Origin: Lachnospiraceae bacterium
Lineage (GTDB): Bacteria; Bacillota; Clostridia; Lachnospirales; Lachnospiraceae
Length of the DNA: 57,976 nt
Direction of reading: 5' to 3'
Assembly: GCA_019423745.1 (NCBI GenBank)
Contig: JAHZAV010000005.1
Span: 1 to 57,976, forward strand
The number at the start of each line of letters is the position of its first letter. Positions within the stretch are counted from its first letter, which is position 1. Position numbers and translations under genes: made by a program. Below the pieces are notes generated by a model. The model did not search any database. It had not been told where the DNA came from and saw only the letters and a list, made by a program, of their open reading frames with translations. This document shows positions 42,822 through 52,628 of the stretch, piece after piece.

Positions 42822-42849
42822 AACTGGGGATATATATCAATCCCCAGTT
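42822..42849 (-). terminator. Terminator after thioredoxin
   Basis: Nine-pair stem AACTGGGGA / TCCCCAGTT, followed on the minus strand by CTTTTTG, 26 bases beyond the thioredoxin stop. Confidence 0.8.
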
Positions 42850-42874
42850 TTCTTTCAGGTCTTACCTTTATCCT

Positions 42875-43186
42875 TTATAGGCCAAGCATAGCTTTAATTT
42901 CATCTTTTGTCTTGGCTCCTACTGCCATTTCTGCCTTTTCTCCATTTTTGAAAACGATCAAAGTCGGAATGGACATAACACGGTACTTCTTCGCAAGTTC
43001 CATTTCTTCATCTACATTGACCTTTCCAATTTTTACTCCTTGAAGCTCACTAGCCAATTCCTCAATAATCGGCAATACCATCTGGCATGGTCCGCACCAA
43101 GATGCCCAGAAATCTACCAGTACCGGTACATCAGATTTTAAAACCTCCTGTTCAAAATTATCCTTTGTCAAGTGTAATGCTGCCAT
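42875..43186 (-). CDS. trxA: Thioredoxin
   Basis: Classical thioredoxin of 103 residues: redox site W30-C31-G-P-C34, the usual FWASWCGPC context, and the cis-proline loop MSIPTL. A cytosolic disulfide reductase. AGGAAGG precedes the ATG. It stands alone between a terminator and a rhodanese gene on the same strand. No thioredoxin reductase is adjacent. Confidence 0.95.
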   Translation of the reverse strand: MAALHLTKDNFEQEVLKSDVPVLVDFWASWCGPCQMVLPIIEELASELQGVKIGKVNVDEEMELAKKYRVMSIPTLIVFKNGEKAEMAVGAKTKDEIKAMLGL

Positions 43187-43354
43187 ATTTATCCTTCCTT
43201 TCTAAATCTATGCTCCGTTGAAATGCTCGGATGCAAATACGAAATCCTATTTGTTTTTCTGTCTCTATTATACACAATCTGAGTCTTTTTTCTGTAACCA
43301 GGTCACATTTTTTACAGATATTTTATTTTTCCTACCTGTTAGCCTTATCCAAAT

Positions 43355-43675
43355 CTAACGGGTTAATTTGACATCTGTCCCCATAATTCCACCCATATCT
43401 GTTACATGGGTATATCCCATATGTCCCATGAGTGCCGCCGACCTTTTGCTGCGTGCACCACTTAAACAGTAGACATACACATAAGCATCTTTATCTGAAA
43501 TTAAAGTATCAATTTTCTTTAATTCATGGAGAGGAAGATTTAAACTGTGTTCCAAATGACCTTCCTCATATTCCTCTGGTGTACGCACATCCAGAAAAAT
43601 GCTGCCTTCCTTTGACTGCGCTTCTTTTATATATTCCTGTATCGGTTTCTGTGGCGATTTTGTAAACAGCTTCAT
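43355..43675 (-). CDS. Rhodanese-like protein
   Basis: Single-domain rhodanese of 106 residues with the FLDVRTPEEYEEGHLEHSLNLPL front and the active-site loop CLSGARSKRSA starting at C70, so catalytic sulfur transfer is possible. No signal peptide. It lies upstream of thioredoxin on the same strand, separated by about 170 bases. The sulfur acceptor is unknown. Confidence 0.9.
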   Translation of the reverse strand: MKLFTKSPQKPIQEYIKEAQSKEGSIFLDVRTPEEYEEGHLEHSLNLPLHELKKIDTLISDKDAYVYVYCLSGARSKRSAALMGHMGYTHVTDMGGIMGTDVKLTR

Positions 43676-43744
43676 CTTACTGTCCTCCTCTTTCTTTTTC
43701 TGAGGATAGTATATCCGATTTTATATCTCTTTTCCGTGACTTTG

Positions 43745-45148
43745 TCACAAAACAACTAACCGGTACCAATTTTCTGTATCTTCTGTTTCATTTCCGGCAA
43801 TGAAAATCATCTGATCTTTCAATTGAATCTCTAGAATAGGTAAGGTCGCTTTATCAACAAACAACATACATTTTCCTGTTTCCTTCCCCTTAAAATATCC
43901 AATATCATAATCATTTGTACTGCCGCCGTTTGTCCGAATAAATTTATCGTCTGGCATCTCATTGAGCAATGTCACTTCTACTATTTCTTCCTTTGTAAAT
44001 TCACATTCATATCCCGCTGCCTCTACCAAAAAGCCGTCCCCTGTCTGCTGAAAATAAATGTCAACATTCTCAAATCTAAGAATGATTACTACTACCCAAA
44101 TTACAATTCCTGCAGTAAGCGCACCAGTCACTCCCAAAATAATTTTAGCCGCTGGCCTGCCATAATTCATAGACAGATTTATACTATTAAGTCGATCCTG
44201 AACAAACAAATGGGGATCTTTGGGATTATTATACCAACCTTTTCTCCAGTATTCATCATCATCAATACTGTATGGTTCTGCCACTGTAAGAAGAACCTTT
44301 TTCTGTTTCCTTATTCCCCAGATAATCGGGAGAAGAAGACCCAAAACGGATATCGCCAGTAAAATAAAGTAAACAATATAGACTCCGGGCTCTATCCAGT
44401 CTTTCCCCTTACTTTCAAGCGCCAGAAAGAACCATGCCATTCCATAGATCCAGTCTCCGGTTACAAGACCTATTGTCCACGGGCGCCTGCCAAGTTGGTT
44501 TGCAGCAAGATTAATTTCTCTATGTTCGCTGTACACAGCATCCTGCTTTTTTGAAACCCCAATATGGACCAAAAAAAATACAACAGAAATTCCTAGCGTA
44601 GACAGAAATATAATCCGTTCTCCATAAAATTCCATCCCCCCTGTCCATATTTCCTTTTCCCAAATCCCCGACAGAAAAAGGAGAATAAAAAGCGGAATAT
44701 ACCAGCGAACGCTCCATGGTTTTTTATCTAGAAAAGAAGTTATCTCCGTATCCACAGGGACAACCCTTCTGCTCCTTTCGTCAATCCATTGATTTTGTTT
44801 TTTGATCTCATACATTTTTCGATGTGGAAAGATTACAAGACACCAAAGCCCGCACATATACTCTATCATCCACACGAGATAGATTATGATAAAAAAAGAA
44901 ATATCCCAAAAGCAAAGAAAAGTAATCAAAATGCTTACTATCAAATTTCCCCTATTAAAAAGTCTCCATTCTTTTTTACTTTTCGCACAAATTGTTTTTA
45001 CTTCTTCCTGCTCCAACGCGGAAGCCGGGATATGAACACCCATAAGCATTCCGTTTTCATATTGGTCTCTTTTGCCATAAGAATACTGACAAATTAACAC
45101 AACAAAAAGATTTGTAATAAGAAAAATAAAAAACAATGCCACTTCCAT
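43745..45148 (-). CDS. DUF1648/DUF5808-like membrane protein
   Basis: Membrane protein of about 467 residues with roughly eight to nine helices. A soluble segment around YWRKGWYNNPKDPHLF resembles the DUF5808 domain. The C-terminal ~110 residues look like a small extracytosolic beta-rich domain after a last helix. AAAGGGGAAG favours the ATG at 45148 over 45169. Similar proteins often sit beside GntR and ABC genes as sensors or effectors, but here it is alone. Function unknown. Confidence 0.7.
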   Translation of the reverse strand: MEVALFFIFLITNLFVVLICQYSYGKRDQYENGMLMGVHIPASALEQEEVKTICAKSKKEWRLFNRGNLIVSILITFLCFWDISFFIIIYLVWMIEYMCGLWCLVIFPHRKMYEIKKQNQWIDERSRRVVPVDTEITSFLDKKPWSVRWYIPLFILLFLSGIWEKEIWTGGMEFYGERIIFLSTLGISVVFFLVHIGVSKKQDAVYSEHREINLAANQLGRRPWTIGLVTGDWIYGMAWFFLALESKGKDWIEPGVYIVYFILLAISVLGLLLPIIWGIRKQKKVLLTVAEPYSIDDDEYWRKGWYNNPKDPHLFVQDRLNSINLSMNYGRPAAKIILGVTGALTAGIVIWVVVIILRFENVDIYFQQTGDGFLVEAAGYECEFTKEEIVEVTLLNEMPDDKFIRTNGGSTNDYDIGYFKGKETGKCMLFVDKATLPILEIQLKDQMIFIAGNETEDTENWYRLVVL

Positions 45149-45192
45149 TTTACTTCCCCTTTCAACCATAGGATCCGGAAATCCAGACAGAA

Positions 45193-45244
45193 AAAAAAGT
45201 ATTGCTTGTATTTATTATACACACTAATACAAACAATACTTTTC
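45193..45244 (-). terminator. Terminator after the amylosucrase-like gene
   Basis: Imperfect stem AAAGTATTG-C-TTGTAT / ATACAA-A-CAATACTTT with a 14-base loop, directly after the GH13 stop on the minus strand and followed by T-rich sequence. Confidence 0.75.
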
Positions 45245-45254
45245 TGCAACCTTT

Positions 45255-47090
45255 TTATTTACCTGCTTTTATCCAACGGAAATCATGTCCTCCTACGAAA
45301 ATCTGATCCATCTCCACTGCTGCGCCAGTAATCATGTCTTTCCCATTATCCTCCGGATAAACGGATACTGTTCTGCAGTCATTTGCAAAATTAAAAATTC
45401 CAATCATTCTTGCTCCGGCTTTTTCGCGAACAACGCAGATAATCCCTTGCTGCCACGTCTCATAAGTATATACATTAGCATCTGCGTCAAATACTTCTTC
45501 CTGCTTTCTCAGCTTTTCCAGATAATCCAGCGAATGGAAAATCCGCCCTTCTACGGAACGTTTCCCACGGCGTTTCTTTGCCAGCTCCCAGCGGAATGCT
45601 CCTCGATGAATATAACGAGAGTCTGCACATTTATCTGGATCCTCTTTGTAAGTATAGTCATTCACCTGACCAATTTCATCTCCACTGTAAAGCATAGGAA
45701 TCCCTGACTGCATCAGCATATAGGCATGGAGCATGATATCCAGACGAATGGCCGCTTCCATCTTTTCTTCATTCTGTTCGAATCCGGCACTCTCAATTCC
45801 ACACATGGAAGCAGTTGTTCCGCAAAATCTGGCATCCTGTGTCACTGGATCATCATTGTAAAGTTCCCCTCTGCTGACACTTCCCGGAAATTTTCCAGTA
45901 TAAAAGTCATTCAGATACCTTTTATGAGAAATTTCTTCCATTCCCTGTCCTTTGAGGAAATCAAAGTCAAGCCCCCATCCGATATCATCATGACAACGCA
46001 GATAATTGAGGAACGTATATTCTCGCGGAAGTGCACACACTGTATCCAGCTGTTTCTTCAAAAGAGCAGTATCCTGCACAGCAAGTGAATGCCAGATTGT
46101 TGCCATTGTAGTAACATTATAAAGCATATGACATTCCGGCTTTTCTACTGTCCCAAAATAAGGTACAACTTTCTCTGGCTCCATGACTACTTCACCTAAA
46201 AGAATTGTAGATGGGCAGACAATTTCTCCAATCATACGCATCATACGGACAATTGTATGAACCTGTTTCAGATTCCTACAAGGTGTGCCTAATTCCTTCC
46301 ATATATAGGGAACAGCATCAATGCGAATAATGTCCATTCCTATATTGGCAAAATAAAGGAAATTATACATCATCTCATTGAATACTCTAGGATTTGCATA
46401 ATTCAAATCCCACTGATAAGGATAAAATGTAGTCATGACATAATGGCCCGCCTCTGGCAGATAGGTAAAATTGCCAGGTGCTGTAGTAGGAAATACCTGG
46501 GGAACCGTTTGTTCATACCGTTCCGGAATAACAGGATTATCAAAGAAGAAATATCGGCTCATAAATTCGCCTTCTCCATTTCTCGCCCGAATGGCCCACT
46601 CATGATCCTCCGAAGTATGATTCATGACAAAATCCATGCAGACATTCATACCTCTTTCATGGCATTTTTTCGTAAGGCCTTCCAAATCAGACATTGTCCC
46701 AAGATCTTCCCTGACCTTGCGAAAATCTTTCACCGCATATCCTCCGTCAGATTTTCCCTTTGTCACATCTAGAAACGGCATCAAATGTATGCAGTTTACA
46801 TTACAATTCTGAATATAGTCCAATTTTTTCTCTACGCCACGGATGGTACCTGCAAAATTGTCAATATAAAGCATCATCCCCAGCATATCTTTCTTCTTGA
46901 ACCATTCAGGGTCAGCTTCTTTTGCTTCATCCCTCGCTTTTAAATCACTGTTCCTGTCTTTATAAAACTGCTGCATACAGCTACACAGTTCGAAGAACAT
47001 GTCATCGTTTCCGTACAGCTCCATATACAGCCATCTAAGCTCATCATGATACCGCTTCAGTCTCTTTTCAAAAACTGACTCCTTTGCCAT
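45255..47090 (-). CDS. Amylosucrase-like GH13 enzyme
   Basis: GH13 enzyme of 611 residues with the extra N-terminal helical region of amylosucrases and sucrose hydrolases (GH13_4 type). The (beta/alpha)8 motifs are DFVMNHTS (153-160), nucleophile D258 in GMDIIRIDAVPY, acid/base E300 in LLGEVV, and H367-D368 in RCHDD. No signal peptide. It is the last gene of the leftward ABC/GH36/GH13 run, so it most likely processes the sucrose released from raffinose by the GH36 enzyme. Hydrolysis, glucan formation and phosphorolysis cannot be told apart by eye. Confidence 0.85.
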   Translation of the reverse strand: MAKESVFEKRLKRYHDELRWLYMELYGNDDMFFELCSCMQQFYKDRNSDLKARDEAKEADPEWFKKKDMLGMMLYIDNFAGTIRGVEKKLDYIQNCNVNCIHLMPFLDVTKGKSDGGYAVKDFRKVREDLGTMSDLEGLTKKCHERGMNVCMDFVMNHTSEDHEWAIRARNGEGEFMSRYFFFDNPVIPERYEQTVPQVFPTTAPGNFTYLPEAGHYVMTTFYPYQWDLNYANPRVFNEMMYNFLYFANIGMDIIRIDAVPYIWKELGTPCRNLKQVHTIVRMMRMIGEIVCPSTILLGEVVMEPEKVVPYFGTVEKPECHMLYNVTTMATIWHSLAVQDTALLKKQLDTVCALPREYTFLNYLRCHDDIGWGLDFDFLKGQGMEEISHKRYLNDFYTGKFPGSVSRGELYNDDPVTQDARFCGTTASMCGIESAGFEQNEEKMEAAIRLDIMLHAYMLMQSGIPMLYSGDEIGQVNDYTYKEDPDKCADSRYIHRGAFRWELAKKRRGKRSVEGRIFHSLDYLEKLRKQEEVFDADANVYTYETWQQGIICVVREKAGARMIGIFNFANDCRTVSVYPEDNGKDMITGAAVEMDQIFVGGHDFRWIKAGK

Positions 47091-47117
47091 ACTCTCATTC
47101 TCCTCTCTTACACTCCA

Positions 47118-49298
47118 TCACTCCTGAATTAAATGAATCTGGTATGCCAGATATTCTCCACATTCTACGGGAAGAGGATAGCCAGCTTCCATAAGCGCCC
47201 CTCCACTGTAGCATTTACCTGTCTTTTCCTCTCTGTAAAATGCTTCTGAATCAAGCCCCCTCATTTTAATATAGTTTACTGTCATATTTCCATGTACCTT
47301 CAGCATTACTACATTTAAAAGAGCTTCCTTTTTATCTTCTGATACAAAGGACCAAGCTGCTGTTTCATCCTTTGTAGGATTAGATAGACGATAATAATCT
47401 CCTGTCTGGATAAGCTTTCCATACGCACGATAAGCATTTATCTGTTCTTTTACTTCTTCTTTTTCTACTTCTGTCAAAGCACCAAGGTCCAACTCATATC
47501 CAAAAGTCCCCGCCATTGCTGTAACACCTCTTGTATGCAGAGATACGCTTCTTCCTGTCTGATGATTGGGGCACGCTGATACATGAGAACCAACAGTAGA
47601 AATAGGATAAATAAAGGATGTCCCATATTGTATCTCTGTTCGATCAACAGCATCTGTATTATCACTGCACCAAATCTGGGGAGTATAGTACAGCATTCCT
47701 GCATCAAAGCGTCCGCCTCCACCACTGCAGCCTTCAATCAGAACATCTGGATATCGATTCAGTAATTTCTCCAGGAACTCATAAACTCCCAATACATAGT
47801 TATAAAGAACCATCCCCTGATCTTTTGCAGCTACTGAATATACATCGGCAATACTCCTGTTCATATCCCATTTAATATACTCAACGTTTGCATTGTCCAG
47901 AACTTTGCTAATCTGATCAAACACTTCATCACGCACTTCTTGTCTTGAGAAATCAAGTACAAGCTGGTTTCTTGCACGAATCGGAGCACGTCCAGGAATA
48001 CGGAATGTCCAGTCCGGATGTTTGCGATAAAGGTCACTGTCCTCTGAAATCATCTCGGGTTCAATCCACAGACCAAATTTCAATCCTTTTTCATTTACCT
48101 GACGCGCAAGATCTCCCAAAGAGCAGCCCAGTTTTTCCTCATTTACATGCCAATCACCCAGACCACTGTTGTCGTCATTCCTCTTTCCAAACCATCCATC
48201 ATCTAAAACTACCATTTCTATACCTAACTTTGCGGCATCTTCGGCAAGTTTCAGAATAGTTTCTCCAGTAAAATCGAAATATGCTGCTTCCCAGCTATTA
48301 ACAAGAATAGGTCTTACTTCATCCCTGTACTTGCCACGACACAGATGATTGTGGAAGCATTTATGATAATTATGTGAAAGCTTCTCCAATCCCTGCCCCG
48401 AATATGTTAATACGGTCTCTGGAACGATAAGAGATTCTCCTGTTTCAAGGAAATAACAGAACGTCTCACTTTCCATCCCCATAACAGCCCTTGTCTGATT
48501 AAACTGATCCTTCTCTACTTCTGCCTGAAATCCACCACTGTATACGAACACCATTCCATAACAGCTTCCAAATTCCTCTGTTGTATTTTCCTCTGCAAGT
48601 ATAACTGCCGGATTATACTGATGACTGGATGTTCCGCGACGGCTTCCGATTACATGTGCTCCATGTGCAACCGGCATCCGCTGAAAATTTCTTTCCATCG
48701 CATGTCTTCCATAAAAGCTGATTATGTCATAATTACCGTAAAGGAAATCCAAAACAGCAGAAGCTGCTTTTCTGACATAAATTTTCTGTGATCCGGTATT
48801 TTCAATCCGCACACTTCTCGTAATAATATCATATTCCGGGAGTACACCATAAAGCAATGTTACCTGCAATTTTGTCACCGGATCCTCCAAATAAATTTCA
48901 AGAGTCTGAGCTTCCTCTTCCTTGGCATATACTGCCGGAAGCCCTTTAAGCGCATACTTTCCATCCTTAATTCTATATCCGTTATATCGAAGGTCACTGC
49001 TGTATGTTCCATTTTCATTTTGTACTACAAGTGCGCTGCTCCGATAATCTCCATTTCCCATACATGGAAATTCCTGTGGTAACGCATCCATAGAATAGGT
49101 ACGATCAAGTCCAGTATCATATGGATTACCAGAAAATCCACGATCTGCAAAAGTCAGAAGATAATCCATTTCTCCCTGGACTTTTCTACCATAATACAGA
49201 TGAATCAAAAATCCATAACAGTCCACTTTAAACTGATAAGTTGTTTGTTTTGTGTGAAGCGTAAATATTTTTTTGTCTTCCTGAAAAATAATTGCCAT
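47118..49298 (-). CDS. GH36 alpha-galactosidase (first copy)
   Basis: Cytosolic GH36 alpha-galactosidase of 726 residues. The N-terminal beta-sandwich is followed by a TIM barrel with WEAAYFDF (336-343), VLDDGWFG (364-371), nucleophile D478 in YIKWDMNRS and the acid/base motif SDNTDA (545-550). AAAGGAG precedes the ATG. It lies between the ABC permease genes and the amylosucrase-like gene. It should remove alpha-1,6-galactose from melibiose, raffinose or stachyose. It shares overall layout with the second copy at 53517-55766 but is clearly diverged. Confidence 0.93.
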   Translation of the reverse strand: MAIIFQEDKKIFTLHTKQTTYQFKVDCYGFLIHLYYGRKVQGEMDYLLTFADRGFSGNPYDTGLDRTYSMDALPQEFPCMGNGDYRSSALVVQNENGTYSSDLRYNGYRIKDGKYALKGLPAVYAKEEEAQTLEIYLEDPVTKLQVTLLYGVLPEYDIITRSVRIENTGSQKIYVRKAASAVLDFLYGNYDIISFYGRHAMERNFQRMPVAHGAHVIGSRRGTSSHQYNPAVILAEENTTEEFGSCYGMVFVYSGGFQAEVEKDQFNQTRAVMGMESETFCYFLETGESLIVPETVLTYSGQGLEKLSHNYHKCFHNHLCRGKYRDEVRPILVNSWEAAYFDFTGETILKLAEDAAKLGIEMVVLDDGWFGKRNDDNSGLGDWHVNEEKLGCSLGDLARQVNEKGLKFGLWIEPEMISEDSDLYRKHPDWTFRIPGRAPIRARNQLVLDFSRQEVRDEVFDQISKVLDNANVEYIKWDMNRSIADVYSVAAKDQGMVLYNYVLGVYEFLEKLLNRYPDVLIEGCSGGGGRFDAGMLYYTPQIWCSDNTDAVDRTEIQYGTSFIYPISTVGSHVSACPNHQTGRSVSLHTRGVTAMAGTFGYELDLGALTEVEKEEVKEQINAYRAYGKLIQTGDYYRLSNPTKDETAAWSFVSEDKKEALLNVVMLKVHGNMTVNYIKMRGLDSEAFYREEKTGKCYSGGALMEAGYPLPVECGEYLAYQIHLIQE

Positions 49299-49351
49299 TT
49301 AGTCGTTCTCCTTTTAAGTTTCGTAAAATCTGGCCGTTAAAACCCAATCAG

Positions 49352-49378
49352 CCCCGCCTTAAAAAACTTAAGGCGGGG
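49352..49378. other. GC-rich intercistronic hairpin
   Basis: Ten-pair stem CCCCGCCTTA / TAAGGCGGGG between the permease and GH36 genes. On the operon strand no T-run follows directly, so it may be an mRNA stabiliser that gives transporter and enzyme different levels. A T-rich stretch follows only on the plus strand, where no gene needs it. Confidence 0.55.
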
Positions 49379-49400
49379 TTTCTCTTTTCCATTTTAAATT

Positions 49401-50249
49401 CTATTTTACAGCTCCATTAACTACACCATTTATAATCTGTTTCTGGCAGATGATATAGAAAATTAGAATCGGTATCAATGCCAGCAAATAAGATGCAAAT
49501 GCCAGGTTATAGTTTGTACCAAACTGTGTCTGGAAATTCAGCTGTGCCAGCGGTAATGTATTCTGTCCTGTACCAGACATAATAACAAGCGGCGTCATAA
49601 CATCGTTCCATACGGCCAGAGCTGTGATGATAGCAACTGTCGCATGCATAGGCTTCATAATAGGAAAGATCACCTTCCAATAGGTCCGCCATGTGCTTGC
49701 TCCGTCTACTCTAGCTGCCTCCTCTAGTGCAATAGGAATATTTACAAGATATCCGGAATACAGCAACACATTCATCGGCATATAGAATACCACATATAAG
49801 ATAATAACGCCAGCCCAGTTTGCAAGTCCCAGCTCTGCTGTCTGTTTTGCCAACGGCATCATAAGAATTGCAAAAGGAACAAACATACCACTTACAATAA
49901 ACAAATATACAAATTTGTAGAATTTGCTGTGTGCGCGATTACGTCCAATCGCATATCCCATCATAGAGTGAAGCAAGATAGACAGAACAACTGTTACTAC
50001 TGTAATAAGTAAACTATTTCCAAGAGATCTCCAGAAATCTGTAACTTCCATAGCCTGCGCAAAGTTGGAAAGACTCCATTTAGAAGGAAGTGACAGAATA
50101 CCTGAAATACTGTTAGTCATCTCTGATGGCTGTTTAAATGCAATTACAATTGCCATATACAGTGGAAAAGCGATTGTACTAAGGCCAAGAATCAGAAGAA
50201 TCATAACCGGCCAATTTGTTTTTACTTTATCTACTACTTTTTTATTCAT
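49401..50249 (-). CDS. Sugar ABC transporter permease (MsmG type)
   Basis: Binding-protein-dependent sugar permease of 282 residues with six helices and the EAA loop EEAARVDGASTWRTYWKVIFP (about 181-201). Carbohydrate uptake family 1 (MsmG/MalG-like). Its start shares one base with the stop of the partner permease (TAATG). It works with the permease and lipoprotein upstream for uptake of raffinose-type sugars. Confidence 0.9.
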   Translation of the reverse strand: MNKKVVDKVKTNWPVMILLILGLSTIAFPLYMAIVIAFKQPSEMTNSISGILSLPSKWSLSNFAQAMEVTDFWRSLGNSLLITVVTVVLSILLHSMMGYAIGRNRAHSKFYKFVYLFIVSGMFVPFAILMMPLAKQTAELGLANWAGVIILYVVFYMPMNVLLYSGYLVNIPIALEEAARVDGASTWRTYWKVIFPIMKPMHATVAIITALAVWNDVMTPLVIMSGTGQNTLPLAQLNFQTQFGTNYNLAFASYLLALIPILIFYIICQKQIINGVVNGAVK

Positions 50250-51115
50250 TATAACTGCTCCTCCTTCCTGCTGGAGATGCTCATTTGTGCTGCGGAAATT
50301 GCCACAATCACAATGAAGAAGATAACGGCATTAGCACTCTGATAACCGAAACTTCCACCTTTCATACCATTGTTGTAAATCAGGTAAGAAATAGATTCGG
50401 TGCTCTGTGCAGGACCTCCCTGTGTCATAGCCATAACCTGATCAAATACCATCAGAAAGTTCTTGACACACAATACCATATTTATCGTAAAAAACGGAAT
50501 GATTAAAGGGAAGGTAAGATGTTTGAACTGCTTCCATCCTGTTGCTCCGTCCAGTGAACCGGCCTCATACACATCCTGTGGAACGGTCTGTAGACCGGAA
50601 ATATAAATGATCGTATTCATAGCAATATTCTGCCAGCAGCATACAATCATAATTGCAATCCATGCAGTACTTTCATTGGAAAGCATACTGGAGCTTAACG
50701 CATCGCTTCCTATCATTTCTCCTACTGCAGGAAGAATATAAGTAAACAGATACTGGAATACATAACCAACTACCAATGCACCAAGTACATTAGGCAAGAA
50801 ATATGCTGCACGGAAAAATCCTTTCGCACGAATCTTGCTGTTCAGACCTAATGCAAGAATCAAGCTGATAACATTCGTCACAATTGTTGCACAGATTGCC
50901 AATTTAAAGGTAAACAGATAGGATCCTCCCACACGGGAATCGGTGAACAGATCCATATAATTCCTTAACCCAACCCAATCATAAGTTCCAAAACCTTTAA
51001 AGTTGGTAAAACTGTAGATAACACCACGAATCAAAGGTATTGTATTGAAGCAGACAAACAAAGCCAGAATCGGTATTGTTATCAACAGAAAGGTACGTTT
51101 TCTTTCATTTTTCAT
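50249..51115 (-). CDS. Sugar ABC transporter permease (MsmF type)
   Basis: Sugar permease of 288 residues with six helices and the EAA loop YEAGSLDGATGWKQFKHLTFP (about 183-203). MsmF/MalF-like partner of the downstream permease. It lies 18 bases after the binding protein gene. No ATPase gene follows; a shared MsmK-type ATPase encoded elsewhere is usual for this family. Confidence 0.9.
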   Translation of the reverse strand: MKNERKRTFLLITIPILALFVCFNTIPLIRGVIYSFTNFKGFGTYDWVGLRNYMDLFTDSRVGGSYLFTFKLAICATIVTNVISLILALGLNSKIRAKGFFRAAYFLPNVLGALVVGYVFQYLFTYILPAVGEMIGSDALSSSMLSNESTAWIAIMIVCCWQNIAMNTIIYISGLQTVPQDVYEAGSLDGATGWKQFKHLTFPLIIPFFTINMVLCVKNFLMVFDQVMAMTQGGPAQSTESISYLIYNNGMKGGSFGYQSANAVIFFIVIVAISAAQMSISSRKEEQL

Positions 51116-51133
51116 TCTATCCCCACTCCTTTT

Positions 51134-52426
51134 CTACTCCGCGTTTCCGTTCTCTTCCTCGTATGCCTGTACTTCACGAATGATATCACGGTTGTAACGC
51201 TGCCAGTCTTTATCAAACCTTGCAAGGAAAGCATCTTTATCCTTGTCGATCACATATGTCTGCAGGATAGCATCTGCAGCCATCTCTGACGGATAATAGT
51301 GATCCTGGTAATCTGTCATATTACCGGATTCTATGTACTCTTTCATGCCATCAAGCATCGGAGCCAATTCGAAGTCTCCTTCTTTACATGGTACTGCATT
51401 CTGATCGTCAATATAAGCTTGAATGTTTTCATCTTCAAGAAGGAAATCCAGCACTTCATATGCCGCTTCTTTATTCTCACACGCAGCTGTCACACTAAAT
51501 CCAAGGTCAATACCAGAGTTTAAGGTATTACCTTCCGGATCATCACTGGCCGGCATAACAAAGGAATCAATATTCATATCCGGATTTACGGAAAGAATCT
51601 GGGGAACTGCATAACTTCCTATCGGATACATTGCAGATTCTCCTCTTGCAAATGCCGTACATGCATCATTATATCCATATGCTACCGGATCATCCGGGCC
51701 GTATTCCATCAGCTGAATATATTTTTCTGCAGCTTCCTCGTATCCTTCTGTAAAGGTTGTCTCTCCCCTGTTTACTTGTTTACACAGATCAGATGGTGCT
51801 AAATCTACCACAATTCCGTTCCATGGAGCCAAACAGGTCCATGTATCACGAAAGCCAAAATAAAATGGGAGAATGCCTTCTGCCTGAATTTCTTCACACA
51901 GACTCATTAATTCGCTCCAAGTTGTTGGGATCTCCCAGCCATGCTCCTCAAACATATCTTTGTTGTAAAGAATACCTGCCGCATTTGCTACATAGGGAAC
52001 AATGTAAGTTCCATCTGTAGGAACTATTTCCAATGCCTCCGCTATGTCTACATAAGAATCTTTAATATCTTTCATTCCCTCATATTCAGATACATCAGCA
52101 AGAATTTCTGCATCTACGTAGTAAGAGTAGTTGATATCACCACCGATACCAATAATATCCGGATAATCTTCGCGGATAAACCGTGTTCTCATAATTGTAG
52201 ATGCATCGTTAGGGGAATCAATGGTCAAATGGATATCATCGTGAGTTGCATTAAACTGTTCTTCCACTTGATCAAAATAGGTAGCTGCCTCCGGCTTATA
52301 CTGCAGGATCTCAATTTCTGTCTTGCCGCTGGAGCTTCCGCTTCCGGAGCAGCCCTGCAGCATCAGGCCACCTGCTACAGCAACTACCAGCAGGGCGCTG
52401 ACACATCTTGTCCTTTTTCCTCTCAT
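51134..52426 (-). CDS. Sugar-binding lipoprotein (MsmE type)
   Basis: Extracellular solute-binding protein family 1, about 430 residues. The signal peptide ends at the lipobox LQGC (C26 from the chosen start), so it is lipid-anchored outside the membrane. AAAGGAG is eight bases before the ATG at 52426; the upstream ATG at 52432 is too close. First gene of the ABC/GH36/GH13 run, divergent from an AraC regulator. The likely ligand is raffinose-family oligosaccharides or melibiose, judged from the neighbours. Confidence 0.9.
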   Translation of the reverse strand: MRGKRTRCVSALLVVAVAGGLMLQGCSGSGSSSGKTEIEILQYKPEAATYFDQVEEQFNATHDDIHLTIDSPNDASTIMRTRFIREDYPDIIGIGGDINYSYYVDAEILADVSEYEGMKDIKDSYVDIAEALEIVPTDGTYIVPYVANAAGILYNKDMFEEHGWEIPTTWSELMSLCEEIQAEGILPFYFGFRDTWTCLAPWNGIVVDLAPSDLCKQVNRGETTFTEGYEEAAEKYIQLMEYGPDDPVAYGYNDACTAFARGESAMYPIGSYAVPQILSVNPDMNIDSFVMPASDDPEGNTLNSGIDLGFSVTAACENKEAAYEVLDFLLEDENIQAYIDDQNAVPCKEGDFELAPMLDGMKEYIESGNMTDYQDHYYPSEMAADAILQTYVIDKDKDAFLARFDKDWQRYNRDIIREVQAYEEENGNAE

Positions 52427-52554
52427 TTTCATATCTCCTTTCTTCCTTTTTCTTTCTTCTCCCTTAGTAATATTATTTTAACATATCAATATGCGTCCAT
52501 AAATACCAGTGTTTTTTTTGTTTTATACCTTTATGCTATTTTTCCGTCTATATA

Positions 52555-52584
52555 TTGATATCACCTAGCATTTTGATATATAAT
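52555..52584 (+). promoter_or_regulatory. Promoter of the divergent AraC gene
   Basis: TTGATA (52555-52560) and TATAAT (52579-52584) are 18 bases apart, about 45 bases before the AraC start, in the divergent region shared with the ABC operon. Confidence 0.6.
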
Positions 52585-52628
52585 TGAGAAGAAGTTATCC
52601 AAACGAATCTTTCGTCAGGAGGATCAAC

